Of a stretch of 64,000 bases of DNA, positions 51,716 through 61,636 are shown in pieces (positions within the stretch are counted from its first letter, which is position 1; each line of letters begins with the position of its first letter). Under the pieces are notes generated by a model that saw only the letters and a program-made list of their open reading frames with translations, did not search any database and had not been told where the DNA came from. Source of the DNA: Arthrobacter crusticola (GTDB taxonomy: Bacteria; Actinomycetota; Actinomycetes; Actinomycetales; Micrococcaceae); assembly GCF_004357995.1 (NCBI RefSeq), contig NZ_SMTK01000002.1:372001-436000 (forward strand). The letters run 5' to 3'. Made by a program: the position numbers and the translations under genes.

Positions 51716-53005
51716 ATGAAACTTCCACGCCGGAGACCGACAGCCGTTCCCATGCCCCTCTGGCTGCAGGGGGTGTTCGAGCTCGGCCAGGCCGCAGTGA
51801 TCTCCGCGGCCCTGGTCCTGATCCCGGTCGCCGCGGTGTGGCTGACCGGCGGATTCGCCGACCGGGACGCCGTCTCCGCGGCCCAGTCGGCGGGCCACGC
51901 CTGGCTGGTGATGCACGGGGTGCCGCTGGTGCTCACCTTCCCGCCGGGGACGGTGATCGCCGGGACGACCTCCGGCCTGCTGCACGCCGTTCCGCTCGGC
52001 CTCGTGCTCGTGCCGTTCCTCCTCGCCTGGCGGGCCGGGCGGCGCCTTGCCCGCGCCTCCTACACCGACCAGCTGTGGCAGGCCGTGCTCGGGGCACTTG
52101 GCATCTACGCGGCCGTGGGCGCCGCCGTGGCCCACTTCTCGACGAACGCCGACGTCACCGTGTCCCTGACGGCCGGTGCGCTGATCCCGCCGGTATCGGC
52201 GGGCCTCGGGATCGTCACCGGCGCGTACCGCGAGGCCGGCGCCTGGAGCCGGCTGATCGGCGTCGACCTGGCCGCCTGGATCTCCCGGACAAGCCAGCAC
52301 TCACGCTGGGCCGGATCGTACGCCTGGTCGGTGGTGCGCTCGGCCTTCCTGGGCGTGCTGGCGGCCACCGGCCTGGCGGCGGTCCTGCTCGCCGCCGCCG
52401 TGGCCCTTCACTGGACCGAAATCATCACCGTATACGAACGCCTCGAGGCCGGGGTCGCCGGGTCGACGGCCCTGACCCTCGGGCAGCTCGGCCTGCTGCC
52501 GAACCTCGTGGTGTGGACCCTGGCCTGGGCCTCAGGGGCAGGGTTCGCCCTCGGCACCGGCAGCTCCCTCACGCCAATGGCCAGCACCGTCGGTCCACTC
52601 CCCGCCGTCCCGGTGCTCGGGGCGCTGCCGGCCGGGACCCTCGAATTCGGCGTCGTTGCCCTGGCCCTGCCCGTGGTGGCGGGCCTGCTGGCCGGGTGGT
52701 GGTTCTTCCGGGAGGGCGAAAACCACTTCGACGAGTGGCTGAGCCTCAAGACCTCGGCCCGCTGGCTCACCTCCATCGTCTCCACGGTGTGCCTCGGACT
52801 CTTCGTGGGCCTCCTCGCGGGCCTCGGCGGGGCGGCGCTCGCCCTGCTGTCCCGGGCATCGCTGGGCATCGGCCGCCTGACCGACCTCGGCCCTGACCCG
52901 CTCGCGGTCGCCCTGTGGCTGGGCGCCGAGGTCGGGATCGGCGCGGTACTCGGCTACGCCATGGCGCCGCTGCTGGAGCGCGAACCGCAGCGCCGGGACG
53001 CCTGA
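51716..53005 (+). CDS. DUF6350 membrane protein
   Basis: The 429-residue protein has about ten hydrophobic helices and matches actinobacterial proteins of the DUF6350 type that are commonly found between sucCD and purN. Its start MKLPRRRPTAVPMPLWLQGV and the SAGHAWLVMHGVPLVLTFPP segment match that family as remembered. Function is unknown. It precedes purN after one small opposite-strand gene, which supports the assignment by context. Confidence 0.75.
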   Translation: MKLPRRRPTAVPMPLWLQGVFELGQAAVISAALVLIPVAAVWLTGGFADRDAVSAAQSAGHAWLVMHGVPLVLTFPPGTVIAGTTSGLLHAVPLGLVLVPFLLAWRAGRRLARASYTDQLWQAVLGALGIYAAVGAAVAHFSTNADVTVSLTAGALIPPVSAGLGIVTGAYREAGAWSRLIGVDLAAWISRTSQHSRWAGSYAWSVVRSAFLGVLAATGLAAVLLAAAVALHWTEIITVYERLEAGVAGSTALTLGQLGLLPNLVVWTLAWASGAGFALGTGSSLTPMASTVGPLPAVPVLGALPAGTLEFGVVALALPVVAGLLAGWWFFREGENHFDEWLSLKTSARWLTSIVSTVCLGLFVGLLAGLGGAALALLSRASLGIGRLTDLGPDPLAVALWLGAEVGIGAVLGYAMAPLLEREPQRRDA

Positions 53006-53030
53006 CCCGGCCCGAAGCGGGATGCCCGGC

Positions 53031-53498
53031 TCAGTCCGAAAGGAACCCGTCGAGGGTCAGCAGCCGGTCCTGGCACGCCCGTTCGGCCTCGAGCGTCAGG
53101 GCGGTGTCGATGCAGTCCTCGTAGTCCGCGGTGACCGGCCACAGGGCGATGAGCACGGCGGTGGAGAGGGCGAGGAAACCGGCAAGGCCCACCCCCATGG
53201 CGGCGGAGGCGCGCGCCAGCCCGCCCAGCCGGCGCCGCACCGCGCGCACCAGGGTCGCGATTCCCAGCCCGAGGGCCAGAATGCTGAACCCCAGGCCCAG
53301 GACCTTGAACGGCAGGTCGAGGGAACTGGTCGCCACCGCCGCCACGAGGCTGGACAGGAACCACAGCGGGAGCGCCCGGGCACCCTCCTCCGGCGCGGGC
53401 TCCCGGCCGGGGGAGGGCCGGCCGGAGCCGGCGCTGTGCGGGCGGTCGGACGGACGGTCGGAGGGGCCATGTGACGGTGGTGCGGGCCGCTGATTCAT
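53031..53498 (-). CDS. Small membrane protein with Pro/Ser/Arg-rich N-terminus
   Basis: The 155-residue protein has a disordered N-terminus (MNQRPAPPSHGPSDRPSDRP). Two hydrophobic helices (about 45-85) and a third (about 100-120) follow, then an acidic C-terminus. A short Cys pair (EDCIDTALTLEAERACQDRL) could form a disulfide outside the cell. No family is recognised. The gene is small but has protein-like composition and a plausible ATG at 53498. Confidence 0.6.
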   Translation of the reverse strand: MNQRPAPPSHGPSDRPSDRPHSAGSGRPSPGREPAPEEGARALPLWFLSSLVAAVATSSLDLPFKVLGLGFSILALGLGIATLVRAVRRRLGGLARASAAMGVGLAGFLALSTAVLIALWPVTADYEDCIDTALTLEAERACQDRLLTLDGFLSD

Positions 53499-53557
53499 CC
53501 TCCAACCCTAGCCGTTGCGGTTTACGCCGAGCCGACGGCGCCGCCTACAGTGGAGCA

Positions 53558-54124
53558 ATGCGCATCGTTCTCCTGGTCTCCGGCACGGGGTCCAACCTCC
53601 AGGCCGTCATCGACGCGGTTGCCTCCGGCGGCCTCGACGCCGAAATCGCCGCTGTCGGCGCCGACCGCCGCGGAACCCTCGGCGTCGAGCGGGCAGCACG
53701 GGCCGGGATCCCCACCTTCGTCGTCGACTTCGCGGACTACCCGGAACGTTCCGCCTGGAATGACGCGCTGGGGGAGGCGGTCGCCGCTTACGCCCCCGAC
53801 TACGTCGTCTCCTCGGGATTCATGAGGATCGTCGACCAGGGCTTCCTCGACCGGTTCCCCAACCGCTACCTCAACACCCACCCGGCGTTGCTGCCGAGCT
53901 TCCCCGGCGCCCACGGGGTCCGTGATGCGCTCGCCTACGGCGTCAAGGTCACCGGGTGCACCGTGATGATCGCCGACGCCGGCGTGGACACCGGCCCCAT
54001 CCTCGCCCAGGCGCCCGTCGCCGTGCTCCCGGACGACACCGAGGAGAGCCTCCACGAACGCATCAAGGTCGAGGAACGCAGGCTCCTGATCGAGACCCTG
54101 CGGATGCTGGGGAGCGCCCGGTGA
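53558..54124 (+). CDS. purN: Phosphoribosylglycinamide formyltransferase
   Basis: The 188-residue enzyme transfers a formyl group from 10-formyl-THF to GAR in purine biosynthesis. Conserved features are RIVLLVSGTGSNLQAVIDAV at the start, the catalytic Asn-His-Asp set in NTHPALLPSFPGAHGVRDAL and the Asp in DAGVDTGPIL. ATG 53558 has GGAG just upstream. The next gene, a CorA transporter, overlaps its stop in GTGA. Confidence 0.95.
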   Translation: MRIVLLVSGTGSNLQAVIDAVASGGLDAEIAAVGADRRGTLGVERAARAGIPTFVVDFADYPERSAWNDALGEAVAAYAPDYVVSSGFMRIVDQGFLDRFPNRYLNTHPALLPSFPGAHGVRDALAYGVKVTGCTVMIADAGVDTGPILAQAPVAVLPDDTEESLHERIKVEERRLLIETLRMLGSAR

Positions 54125-55140
54125 ACGCGCTGGTCGCGAACGCCGTCTACGTCAACGGCCGGCGGAGGATCGAACCGGACAACCTCGACTCGACCTTCGA
54201 GGCGATGCGAGAGACTGCGGGCATGGGCTGGATCGGCCTGTACCGCCCGGACCGCGCCGAGATCCAGGCCGTGGCCGGGGAATTCGGGCTGCACGAACTG
54301 GCCGTCGAGGACGCCGCCAACGGCCACCAGCGGGCAAAGCTCGAACGCTACGGCGAAACCCTCTTCGTGGTGCTGCGCCCGGCCCGCTACCTGGACCGCG
54401 AGGAGAAGGTCGAGTTCGGCGAGCTCCACGTCTTCACGGGCGCCGACTTCGTCGTCACCATCCGGCACGCGGAGTCCCCGGACCTCGGTACGGTGCGCGA
54501 GCGCATGGAGGCGAGCCCGGACCTGCTGGCAATGGGCCCCCAGGCGGTGCTGTACGCGATCCTCGACGAGGTGGTCGACGAGTACCTGCCGGTGGTGAAC
54601 GGGCTCGAGAACGACATCGACGAGATCGAAAACGAACTCTTTGGCGGCGACCCCGATGTGTCCCGGCGGATCTACGAGCTCCACCGTGAGGTCATCGAGT
54701 TCCAGCGGGCCACCCAGCCGCTCCAGGCCATCATCGAGTCGCTGCAGCGCGGTTCCACCGCCTTTCGGGGTGAGGGGGAACTCGCCCGCCGCCTGCGCGA
54801 TGTGCTCGACCACGTGCTGCGCATCGTGGAGCGGGTCAACACCTTCAGGAGCCTGCTGCAGAGCCTCCTGACGGTCCACTCCACGCTGGTGGCGCAGCGG
54901 CAGAACGAGGAGATGACCCGGCTGACCGAGACGTCGCTGGCCCAGAACGAGGAGGTCAAGCGGATCTCCTCCTGGGCGGCGATCCTCTTCGCCCCGACCC
55001 TCGTCGCCTCGATCTACGGGATGAACTTCGACGTCATGCCCGAGCTGCACTGGGCCCTGGGCTACCCCTTCGCGCTGCTGCTGATGATCGCCATGGGCGT
55101 CGGCCTCTACTGGGCCTTCCGCCGCCGGAAGTGGCTCTGA
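54121..55140 (+). CDS. corA: CorA-type magnesium/cobalt transporter
   Basis: The 339-residue protein has a large N-terminal cytoplasmic domain and two C-terminal helices with the family hallmark YGMNF at the first helix end. The loop MPELHWALGYP and the basic tail FRRRKWL also fit. It forms a pentameric Mg2+/Co2+ channel. The GTG at 54121 overlaps the purN stop (GTGA), so the two are translationally coupled, a less common pairing. Confidence 0.92.
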   Translation: MNALVANAVYVNGRRRIEPDNLDSTFEAMRETAGMGWIGLYRPDRAEIQAVAGEFGLHELAVEDAANGHQRAKLERYGETLFVVLRPARYLDREEKVEFGELHVFTGADFVVTIRHAESPDLGTVRERMEASPDLLAMGPQAVLYAILDEVVDEYLPVVNGLENDIDEIENELFGGDPDVSRRIYELHREVIEFQRATQPLQAIIESLQRGSTAFRGEGELARRLRDVLDHVLRIVERVNTFRSLLQSLLTVHSTLVAQRQNEEMTRLTETSLAQNEEVKRISSWAAILFAPTLVASIYGMNFDVMPELHWALGYPFALLLMIAMGVGLYWAFRRRKWL

Positions 55141-55285
55141 CTTCCCAAACCCCGGATCCGGGTGCGATGTCCGTCACAGCGGATCGGTTTTCCTGACTTG
55201 TTGCTCGAAGCCATCGATAGTGTGGACCGGGCGGAACCGACGCCCCGGGCGCCCGGCGGCCCGCACTTCCACCTTGGGACACTTC

Positions 55286-55879
55286 ATGAGCCTTCTTCGC
55301 ACCGCGGTCCTCGCCGCCGCCCTTGCCACCTCCCTCGTCACCGCCGCCTGCGGCACCCCTGCACGGCCGGCCGCCGCACCGGAACCCGCGGCGCCGTCGC
55401 CGGCCAGCTCGACCGCGCCGGCGTCAAACATCCGCCAGCCGGAGTCCAACGACCTCGTGACCGAGAATTCGCACGAGGGGGCACGGGCATTCCTTTTCCA
55501 TTACTTCGACCTCACCGCGTACGCCCTGCAGACCGGCGACACCGAAGTGCTCCTGGGCCACCTCGATGGCGCGGCCGCCGAGGCCGAACGGGCCGGACGC
55601 ATCTCCGCGGTGTACGAGGAGGGCGGGTGGATCCTCGGCGGGCAGCCCAAGGTGAAGAACGTCCTTATCACCTCGCCCGAGGGCGCCGGCGGCGCGGTGA
55701 GCGCACTGATCCCCGTCAACCCCGGGGAGTACTCGGCCTTCGGCGCCGACGGGAACGTCCGCGAGCACCGGCCGTTCAGCCCGGACGGGACGATCTACAC
55801 GGCGTCCGTGAAGTACGCCGACGGGGCGTGGAAGATCACCTCGCTGGAGGAGACTCCCGGGGCCGAACTGCCGGAGTAG
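55286..55879 (+). CDS. DUF6318-like lipoprotein
   Basis: The 197-residue precursor has a lipobox VTAAC at about residue 22, then a Pro/Ala-rich stretch and a folded domain: REGARAFLFHYFDLTAYALQ-like sequence with TGDTEVLLGHLDG and ITSLEE near the end. It resembles actinobacterial DUF6318 lipoproteins, whose role is not known. The ATG at 55286 lies behind GGGAC. It is 145 bases after corA, so it may have its own promoter. Confidence 0.65.
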   Translation: MSLLRTAVLAAALATSLVTAACGTPARPAAAPEPAAPSPASSTAPASNIRQPESNDLVTENSHEGARAFLFHYFDLTAYALQTGDTEVLLGHLDGAAAEAERAGRISAVYEEGGWILGGQPKVKNVLITSPEGAGGAVSALIPVNPGEYSAFGADGNVREHRPFSPDGTIYTASVKYADGAWKITSLEETPGAELPE

Positions 55880-55910
55880 GCCGGGCCCCTTCCGGCGCCC
55901 GTGCCGCACC

Positions 55911-57263
55911 CTAGGGCAGCTCGGCGCCGCGGGTCTCGGGCGCGTTCCGGGCCATCCACAGCACGGCGGCGAGCACCAGGGCACCGGTGAGCGCAAAGGT
56001 CAGCGGCAGTCCGAGGTAGGGCCAGAGCAGGGACCCGAAGATCAGCGGAACCAGTCCGGCGCCGACCCGGGAAACCGTCGAGGCCCAGCCGAATCCCGAT
56101 CCGCGCAGGTGCGTGGGGTAAAGCTCCGACACGTAGGTGTAGAGCACTGGGATGGCGACCTGGATCAGGAAGCCGAAGGCCAGGAGCCACAGGGTCGCTA
56201 CCAGGGGCAGTTCGACGGTGAGGGCGAACACGACGAGGACGGCGGCGGAGAGCGGCCCGGTGATTCCGAGGATCCACTTGCGGCCCACCCGCTCCACGAG
56301 CAGTGCCGCCGCAATCACGCCGAACAGCCCGATGCCGGTCATGCCGGCCGTGGTGATGAATGCGACCGACTGCTTGTACCCGGCCTCGATGAGGATCTTC
56401 GGCATCCAGGTGAGCGCCCCGTAGTACACCAGCAGGATGGTCAGGAAGAGCGACCAGGCCGTCAGGGTCAGCCGCCAGTTGTAGCGCCAGATGCCGGAGA
56501 ACTGGCCGGTGAGCCCGCCCAGGGTCAGCTTCTCCGCCGTGCCCGGCTCGGGCAGCCGCCATGCGACCGGCTCACCGCCGGTGCGCTCGACCAGGGAGTC
56601 GATGACCTTCCGGGCCTCCTCCTGCCGGCCCTTCTGCACCAGGTACAGCGGGGACTCGGGGACCGAGCGGCGCACCCAGAACACCAGCAGCGCCGGCAGG
56701 ACCATCACCAGCATGGCGTACCGCCAGTCCCCGAAGGTCGCCACGAGCAGCGTGGTGACGACGCCGCAGAGGAAGGCTCCGATCGGCCACCAGGCGTCCA
56801 TGGCCGTGAGCACCCGGCCCCGGTGCTTGCGGGGGGTGAACTCGCCCACCAGGGCGTAGTCCACAGGGATACAGCCGCCCAGGCCGAACCCGGCGGCGAA
56901 GCGGAAGATGGAAAACCACACGATGTCGGGGGAGAAGGCGCCGAGCACGGTGAAGACGGAGAAGATCAGCAGGGTCGCGGTGAACGCCGTCCGGCGGCCG
57001 ATGAGGTCGGCGATGGAGCCCCACGCAAACGCCCCGAGGGCCATGCCGATCAGGTTCGAGGTGCCCACCCAGGCGGCCTGGCCGGGGGTCAGGCCCCAGT
57101 CCGCGGAGAGCAGGGGGATGAGGTAGCCGTTGAGGGTGACGTCCCAGGCGTCGAACATGAAGCCGAGGCCGCCGATCAGGAAGATCCTTCCCTGCACGCG
57201 CCACCGCCAGGGAAGCTCCTGGACCACCTGGTCGCCGGTGGGTAATGAAATTGAGGTGCTCAC
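55911..57263 (-). CDS. MFS transporter (sugar/aromatic-acid type)
   Basis: The 450-residue protein has twelve helices and the MFS motifs FMFDAWDVTLNGYLIP, then GSIADLIGRRTAFTATLLIF and WRYAMLVMVLPALLVFWVRR. It resembles AAHS/sugar-porter-like H+ symporters. The GTG at 57263 is preceded by AGGAAGG. It is convergent with the lipoprotein and divergent from purH across 338 bp. No catabolic gene is adjacent, so the substrate is open. Confidence 0.85.
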   Translation of the reverse strand: MSTSISLPTGDQVVQELPWRWRVQGRIFLIGGLGFMFDAWDVTLNGYLIPLLSADWGLTPGQAAWVGTSNLIGMALGAFAWGSIADLIGRRTAFTATLLIFSVFTVLGAFSPDIVWFSIFRFAAGFGLGGCIPVDYALVGEFTPRKHRGRVLTAMDAWWPIGAFLCGVVTTLLVATFGDWRYAMLVMVLPALLVFWVRRSVPESPLYLVQKGRQEEARKVIDSLVERTGGEPVAWRLPEPGTAEKLTLGGLTGQFSGIWRYNWRLTLTAWSLFLTILLVYYGALTWMPKILIEAGYKQSVAFITTAGMTGIGLFGVIAAALLVERVGRKWILGITGPLSAAVLVVFALTVELPLVATLWLLAFGFLIQVAIPVLYTYVSELYPTHLRGSGFGWASTVSRVGAGLVPLIFGSLLWPYLGLPLTFALTGALVLAAVLWMARNAPETRGAELP

Positions 57264-57601
57264 GGTGCCTTCCTGGACGGGCGGGGTGCTCGCGAAACTC
57301 TACGGCCGCGCGAAGGGGGCACGGAACATGTGCCCTGGTGATCTGCAACGCAGAAATTACGAGTTAAAGTCCTGATGACCCTAATCTGTGCAGCTCCAAT
57401 TCTACGCCGTCAGTCCGGTGCCCGCCGACGCTCGTGGCCGGGGCGTCCCGCTGCCGGTTCCGCGGTGGCTCACGCGGCCGGAGCCGTCCGGGGACCGACC
57501 ACCGGGGATGGACTTCCCGCCCCGGCCCCCGGTCCTGGGCCCTCCCCGGTGCGCCTATAGAATTGGAGCGTCCCCCGCATAGCCACAGTACGGAGATCTG
57601 C
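57264..57601. other. 338-bp divergent intergenic region before purH
   Basis: No gene is seen. The region contains a 12-bp perfect inverted repeat at 57393-57404 and 57558-57569, described separately, and a TCTGC-AAC-GCAGA inverted repeat at 57342-57354. A TATAGA at 57556 could be a plus-strand -10 element without a good -35. GC-rich stems fill the middle. Confidence 0.6.
57393..57569. repeat. 12-bp inverted repeat framing 153 bp upstream of purH
   Basis: GCTCCAATTCTA (57393-57404) and TAGAATTGGAGC (57558-57569) are exact inverted copies. The enclosed 153 bases are GC-rich and full of potential stems. They may be the ends of a small element, the closing stem of a structured purH leader, or two outward regulator sites. 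Confidence 0.55.
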
Positions 57602-59212
57602 GTGAGCCCCACCCATCTTGACCGTGTTCCCATCCGCCGGGCCCTGATCTCGGTGTACGACAAGACCGGTCTGGAGGATCTGGCCCGCGGGCTCTCCGCG
57701 GCGGGGGTGGCACTCGTCTCCACCGGCTCCACGGCATCCCGCATCGCCGCCGCCGGAGTCCCAGTGACCGAGGTGTCCGAGGTCACCGGCTTCCCGGAGT
57801 GCCTCGACGGCCGGGTCAAGACCCTCCACCCCAAGATCCACGCCGGCATCCTCGCCGACCGCCGCCGCGATGAGCACGTCGCCCAGCTCGCCGAACTCGA
57901 CGTCGAGGCGTTCGACCTCGTCGTGGTGAACCTCTACCCCTTCGTCGAGACGGTCCGCTCCGGTGCCGCCCCGGACGACGTCGTCGAGCAGATCGACATC
58001 GGCGGGCCCGCCATGGTGCGCTCCGCCGCGAAGAACCACCCCTCGGTCGCCGTCGTCGTCGACCCGGCCCGGTACGCCGACGTCGTCGCCGCCGCCGGGG
58101 AGGGCGGATTCGACCTCGCCGCCCGCCGCCGGCTGGCCGCCGCCGCGTTCGCGCACACCGCCGCCTATGACACCGCGGTGGCGACCTGGACCGCGGCCCA
58201 GTTCGGTGACGGCACCGACGACGGCGACGCCTGGCCCGCCTACGCAGGGCAGGCCCTCGAACGCTCCGAGGTGCTGCGCTACGGGGAGAACCCCCACCAG
58301 CCGGCGGCCCTCTACGCCGATAAGGCCGCGGCCCCGGGCATCGCCCAGGCCACCCAGCTGCACGGCAAGGCCATGAGCTACAACAACTTCGTCGACGCCG
58401 ACGCCGCCCTGCGCGCTGCCTTCGACTTCGATGAACCCGCGGTGGCGATCATCAAGCACGCCAACCCGTGCGGCGTCGCCGTCGGTGCGGCCGGCGCTGA
58501 GGACCCGATCGCCGACGCCCACGCCAAGGCACACGCCTGCGACCCGGTGTCGGCCTTCGGCGGCGTGATCGCCGCCAACCGCGAGGTGAGCGCCCGCATG
58601 GCCGAGGCCGTGAAGGATATCTTCACCGAGGTCGTGATCGCCCCGGCCTTCGCGCCCGAGGCCGTGGAGATCCTCTCGCAGAAGAAGAACATCCGCCTCC
58701 TCGTGCTGCCTGAGGGCTACCGGCGCGAGCCGGTGGAGCTGCGCCAGGTCTCCGGCGGCGTGCTCGTCCAGCATGCCGATGCGCTGCAGGCCGACGGCGA
58801 CGATCCCGCCAACTGGACCCTCGCCGCCGGCGAGGCAGTTGACGAGGCGACCCTCGCCGACCTCGCCTTCGCCTGGCGCGCCTGCCGGGCCGCGAAGTCG
58901 AACGCCATCCTGCTGGCCGCCGACGGCGCCTCGGTGGGTGTGGGCATGGGCCAGGTGAACCGCCTCGACTCCTGCCGGCTCGCCGTGGAACGGGCCAACA
59001 CGCTCGCCGGCGGCGTCGAACGCGCCCGCGGGGCGGTCGCCGCCTCCGACGCCTTCTTCCCCTTCGCCGACGGCCTGCAGATCCTGCTCGACGCCGGGGT
59101 GCGCGCCGTCGTGCAGCCCGGGGGATCGGTGCGTGACCCCGAAGTCATCGACGCCGCGAACGCAGCGGGCGTTCCCCTGTACTTCACCGGCGCACGGCAC
59201 TTCTTCCACTAG
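57602..59212 (+). CDS. purH: Bifunctional AICAR formyltransferase/IMP cyclohydrolase
   Basis: The 536-residue enzyme performs the last two steps of IMP synthesis. The N-terminal MGS/IMP cyclohydrolase part shows [18 protein letters not shown] and [11 protein letters not shown]. The C-terminal formyltransferase part shows [11 protein letters not shown], the Lys/His motif, and [20 protein letters not shown] near the end. The GTG at 57602 follows CGGAGATCT. It is preceded by the repeat-bearing leader region. Confidence 0.95.
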   Translation: MSPTHLDRVPIRRALISVYDKTGLEDLARGLSAAGVALVSTGSTASRIAAAGVPVTEVSEVTGFPECLDGRVKTLHPKIHAGILADRRRDEHVAQLAELDVEAFDLVVVNLYPFVETVRSGAAPDDVVEQIDIGGPAMVRSAAKNHPSVAVVVDPARYADVVAAAGEGGFDLAARRRLAAAAFAHTAAYDTAVATWTAAQFGDGTDDGDAWPAYAGQALERSEVLRYGENPHQPAALYADKAAAPGIAQATQLHGKAMSYNNFVDADAALRAAFDFDEPAVAIIKHANPCGVAVGAAGAEDPIADAHAKAHACDPVSAFGGVIAANREVSARMAEAVKDIFTEVVIAPAFAPEAVEILSQKKNIRLLVLPEGYRREPVELRQVSGGVLVQHADALQADGDDPANWTLAAGEAVDEATLADLAFAWRACRAAKSNAILLAADGASVGVGMGQVNRLDSCRLAVERANTLAGGVERARGAVAASDAFFPFADGLQILLDAGVRAVVQPGGSVRDPEVIDAANAAGVPLYFTGARHFFH

Positions 59213-59259
59213 CTCCGGCGGGGCCCTCGGGTAGGTTGGAACCGAGGGATACCCAGAAT

Positions 59260-59289
59260 CCGCATCCGAAGACTCCGCATCCGAAGACT
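59260..59289. repeat. 15-bp tandem repeat in the isocitrate dehydrogenase leader
   Basis: CCGCATCCGAAGACT is repeated twice, perfectly and in tandem, ending 15 bases before the ATG at 59305 and just ahead of the AGGGAG ribosome site. It may alter leader folding. Confidence 0.75.
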
Positions 59290-59304
59290 CCCAGGGAGAC
59301 GCCA

Positions 59305-61527
59305 ATGGCCAAGATCATTTATACCCACACCGATGAAGCGCCGATGCTGGCAACCTATTCGTTCCTGCCGATCGTCGAGGCGTTCGCCTCGACGGCCGGA
59401 GTGGACGTCGAAACCCGCGACATCTCGCTCTCGGGCCGCATCCTCGCCCTCTTCGCTGACCGCCTCACCGAAGAGCAGCAGGTCCCCGACGCGCTGGCCG
59501 AACTCGGCGCCCTCGCAAAGACGCCCGAGGCGAACATCATCAAGCTCCCCAACATCAGTGCCTCGATCCCGCAGCTGAAGGCCGCGATCGCCGAGCTGCA
59601 GGGGCAGGGCTACGCGCTGCCGGATTATCCGGACGCCCCCTCCACCGAGGAGGAGAAGGAAGCGCGCGCACGCTACGACAAGGTCAAGGGCAGCGCCGTC
59701 AACCCCGTCCTGCGCGAGGGCAACTCGGACCGGCGGGCTCCCGCCTCGGTGAAGAACTTCGCCCGCCAGAACCCCCACAGCATGGGCGCCTGGACGCCGG
59801 AGTCGAAGACCCGCGTGGCCTCCATGGGCGCCGACGACTTCCGGTCGAATGAGAAGTCGGTCGTTCTCGAGGCCGAGGACACCCTCCGCATCCAGTTCGT
59901 CGACGCAGACGGCGCCACCACCGTCCTGAAGGAGTCCGTCCCCGTCCTCGCCGGTGAGGTCGTGGACGGCACCGTGATGCGCGCGGCCGCCCTCGACGGG
60001 TTCCTGGAGGCGCAGGTCGCCCTCGCGAAGCAGGAGGACCTGCTGTTCTCGGTCCACCTGAAGGCCACCATGATGAAGGTCTCCGACCCGATCATCTTCG
60101 GGCACGTGGTGAAGGCATTCCTGCCCGAGCTGTTCGCCACCTACGGCGACCAGCTGGCCGCCGCAGGCCTCAGCCCGAGCAACGGCCTTGCCTCGATCCT
60201 GGGCGGGCTCGACAAGCTGCCAGCGGACGTGCGCGACGGCGTCAAGGCCGCCATCGAGAAGGGCATGGCGGAGGGCCCGAAACTGGCCATGGTCGATTCC
60301 GACCGGGGCATCACCAACCTCCACGTACCCAGCGATGTGATCGTCGACGCCTCCATGCCGGCCATGATCCGCAGCTCCGGACACATGTGGGGGCCCGACG
60401 GGTCGGAAGCCGACACGCTCGCGGTCATCCCCGACAGCAGCTACGCCGGCATCTACACGGCGGTCCTCGATGACTGCCGGGCCAACGGCGCCTTCGACCC
60501 GACCACCATGGGCACCGTTCCGAACGTCGGACTGATGGCGCAGGCCGCCGAGGAATACGGCAGCCACGACAAGACCTTCGAGATACAGGACGCGGGCACC
60601 GTGCAGGTCGTGAACAGCGAGGGAGCCGTCCTCATTGAGCACGAGGTCCAGCCGGGCGACATCTGGCGTGCCTGCCAGACCAAGGATGCGCCCATCCGCG
60701 ACTGGGTCAAGCTCGCCGTGACGCGCGCCCGTGCGTCGGGAATGCCTGCCGTGTTCTGGCTCGACGAGAGCCGCGCCCACGACGCCAACCTGATCGCCAA
60801 GGTCCGGGAGTACCTCGGGGAGCACGACACCGAGGGCCTGCAGCTCGAGATTCTGACCCCGGAGAAGGCCACCGCCTTCACCCTGGAGCGGATCCGCAGG
60901 GGAGAAGACACCATCTCGGTGTCCGGCAACGTCCTGCGCGATTACCTCACCGACCTGTTCCCCATCCTCGAACTTGGGACCAGCGCCAAGATGCTGTCGG
61001 TGGTTCCCCTCATGAACGGCGGCGGACTCTTCGAGACCGGCGCCGGCGGGTCGGCTCCGAAGCACGTCCAGCAGTTCCTGAAGGAGAACCACCTCCGCTG
61101 GGACAGCCTCGGTGAGTTCCTCGCACTGGCCGTGAGCTTCGAGCATCTCGCGGTGTCGACCGGAAATGCGCGGGCGCAGATCCTCGCCGACACCCTTGAC
61201 CGGGCCACCGGGACGTTCCTGCTCGAGAACAAGTCGCCGAGCCGCCGGGTGGGCGAGATCGACAACCGCGGCAGCCACTTCTACCTGGCGCGGTACTGGG
61301 CGCAGGAACTCGCGCAGCAGACCGAGGACACCGAACTGGCGCAGGCCTTCTCGGTGGTGGCCGAGGCGCTGGCATCCAATGAGGACACGATCGTCGCCGA
61401 GCTCCTCGCCGTGCAGGGCTCACCCGTTGACATCGCCGGCTACTACCACCCCGACGTGACGAAGGTGGCCTCGGCGATGCGTCCGTCGCAGAAGCTCCAG
61501 GAAGTCCTGGCGGTCCTCGCCGCCTGA
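59305..61527 (+). CDS. icd: Monomeric NADP-dependent isocitrate dehydrogenase
   Basis: At 740 residues this is the monomeric type of NADP-isocitrate dehydrogenase, which converts isocitrate to 2-oxoglutarate in the TCA cycle. It shows the family N-terminus [20 protein letters not shown], the substrate-binding [20 protein letters not shown] and [23 protein letters not shown] 59305 is preceded by AGGGAG. A tandem 15-bp repeat lies in its leader and a terminator follows at 61563. Confidence 0.95.
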   Translation: MAKIIYTHTDEAPMLATYSFLPIVEAFASTAGVDVETRDISLSGRILALFADRLTEEQQVPDALAELGALAKTPEANIIKLPNISASIPQLKAAIAELQGQGYALPDYPDAPSTEEEKEARARYDKVKGSAVNPVLREGNSDRRAPASVKNFARQNPHSMGAWTPESKTRVASMGADDFRSNEKSVVLEAEDTLRIQFVDADGATTVLKESVPVLAGEVVDGTVMRAAALDGFLEAQVALAKQEDLLFSVHLKATMMKVSDPIIFGHVVKAFLPELFATYGDQLAAAGLSPSNGLASILGGLDKLPADVRDGVKAAIEKGMAEGPKLAMVDSDRGITNLHVPSDVIVDASMPAMIRSSGHMWGPDGSEADTLAVIPDSSYAGIYTAVLDDCRANGAFDPTTMGTVPNVGLMAQAAEEYGSHDKTFEIQDAGTVQVVNSEGAVLIEHEVQPGDIWRACQTKDAPIRDWVKLAVTRARASGMPAVFWLDESRAHDANLIAKVREYLGEHDTEGLQLEILTPEKATAFTLERIRRGEDTISVSGNVLRDYLTDLFPILELGTSAKMLSVVPLMNGGGLFETGAGGSAPKHVQQFLKENHLRWDSLGEFLALAVSFEHLAVSTGNARAQILADTLDRATGTFLLENKSPSRRVGEIDNRGSHFYLARYWAQELAQQTEDTELAQAFSVVAEALASNEDTIVAELLAVQGSPVDIAGYYHPDVTKVASAMRPSQKLQEVLAVLAA

Positions 61528-61562
61528 CGGGCCGCCCGGCTCGAACGACCGGCAACCATTCA

Positions 61563-61603
61563 CCGAAAAGGCCGCTCCCGCTTCCGCGGGGGCGGCCTTT
61601 CGG
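61563..61603 (+). terminator. Rho-independent terminator after isocitrate dehydrogenase
   Basis: CCGAAAAGGCCGCTCCCGC and GCGGGGGCGGCCTTTCGG pair with one mismatch and one bulge, with GGCCTTT at the right arm's end. It lies 36 bases after the isocitrate dehydrogenase stop and can also stop the convergent oxidoreductase transcript. Confidence 0.8.
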
Positions 61604-61636
61604 TTGACCCGGACGGCGCTCGTTCGGTGGACGGCG

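Noticed and set aside
57500..57545. Possible ZTP (pfl) riboswitch before purH
   Set aside because: A CCACCGGGGA string recalls part of the motif, but the conserved upstream and pseudoknot parts could not be found in order.
57470..59305. Long open frame on the minus strand opposite purH, and similar frames opposite isocitrate dehydrogenase, the NCS1 permease and other genes
   Set aside because: In very GC-rich DNA the antisense frames of real genes stay open. These translations are rich in Arg, Gly and Val with no domains and conflict with well-identified enzymes.
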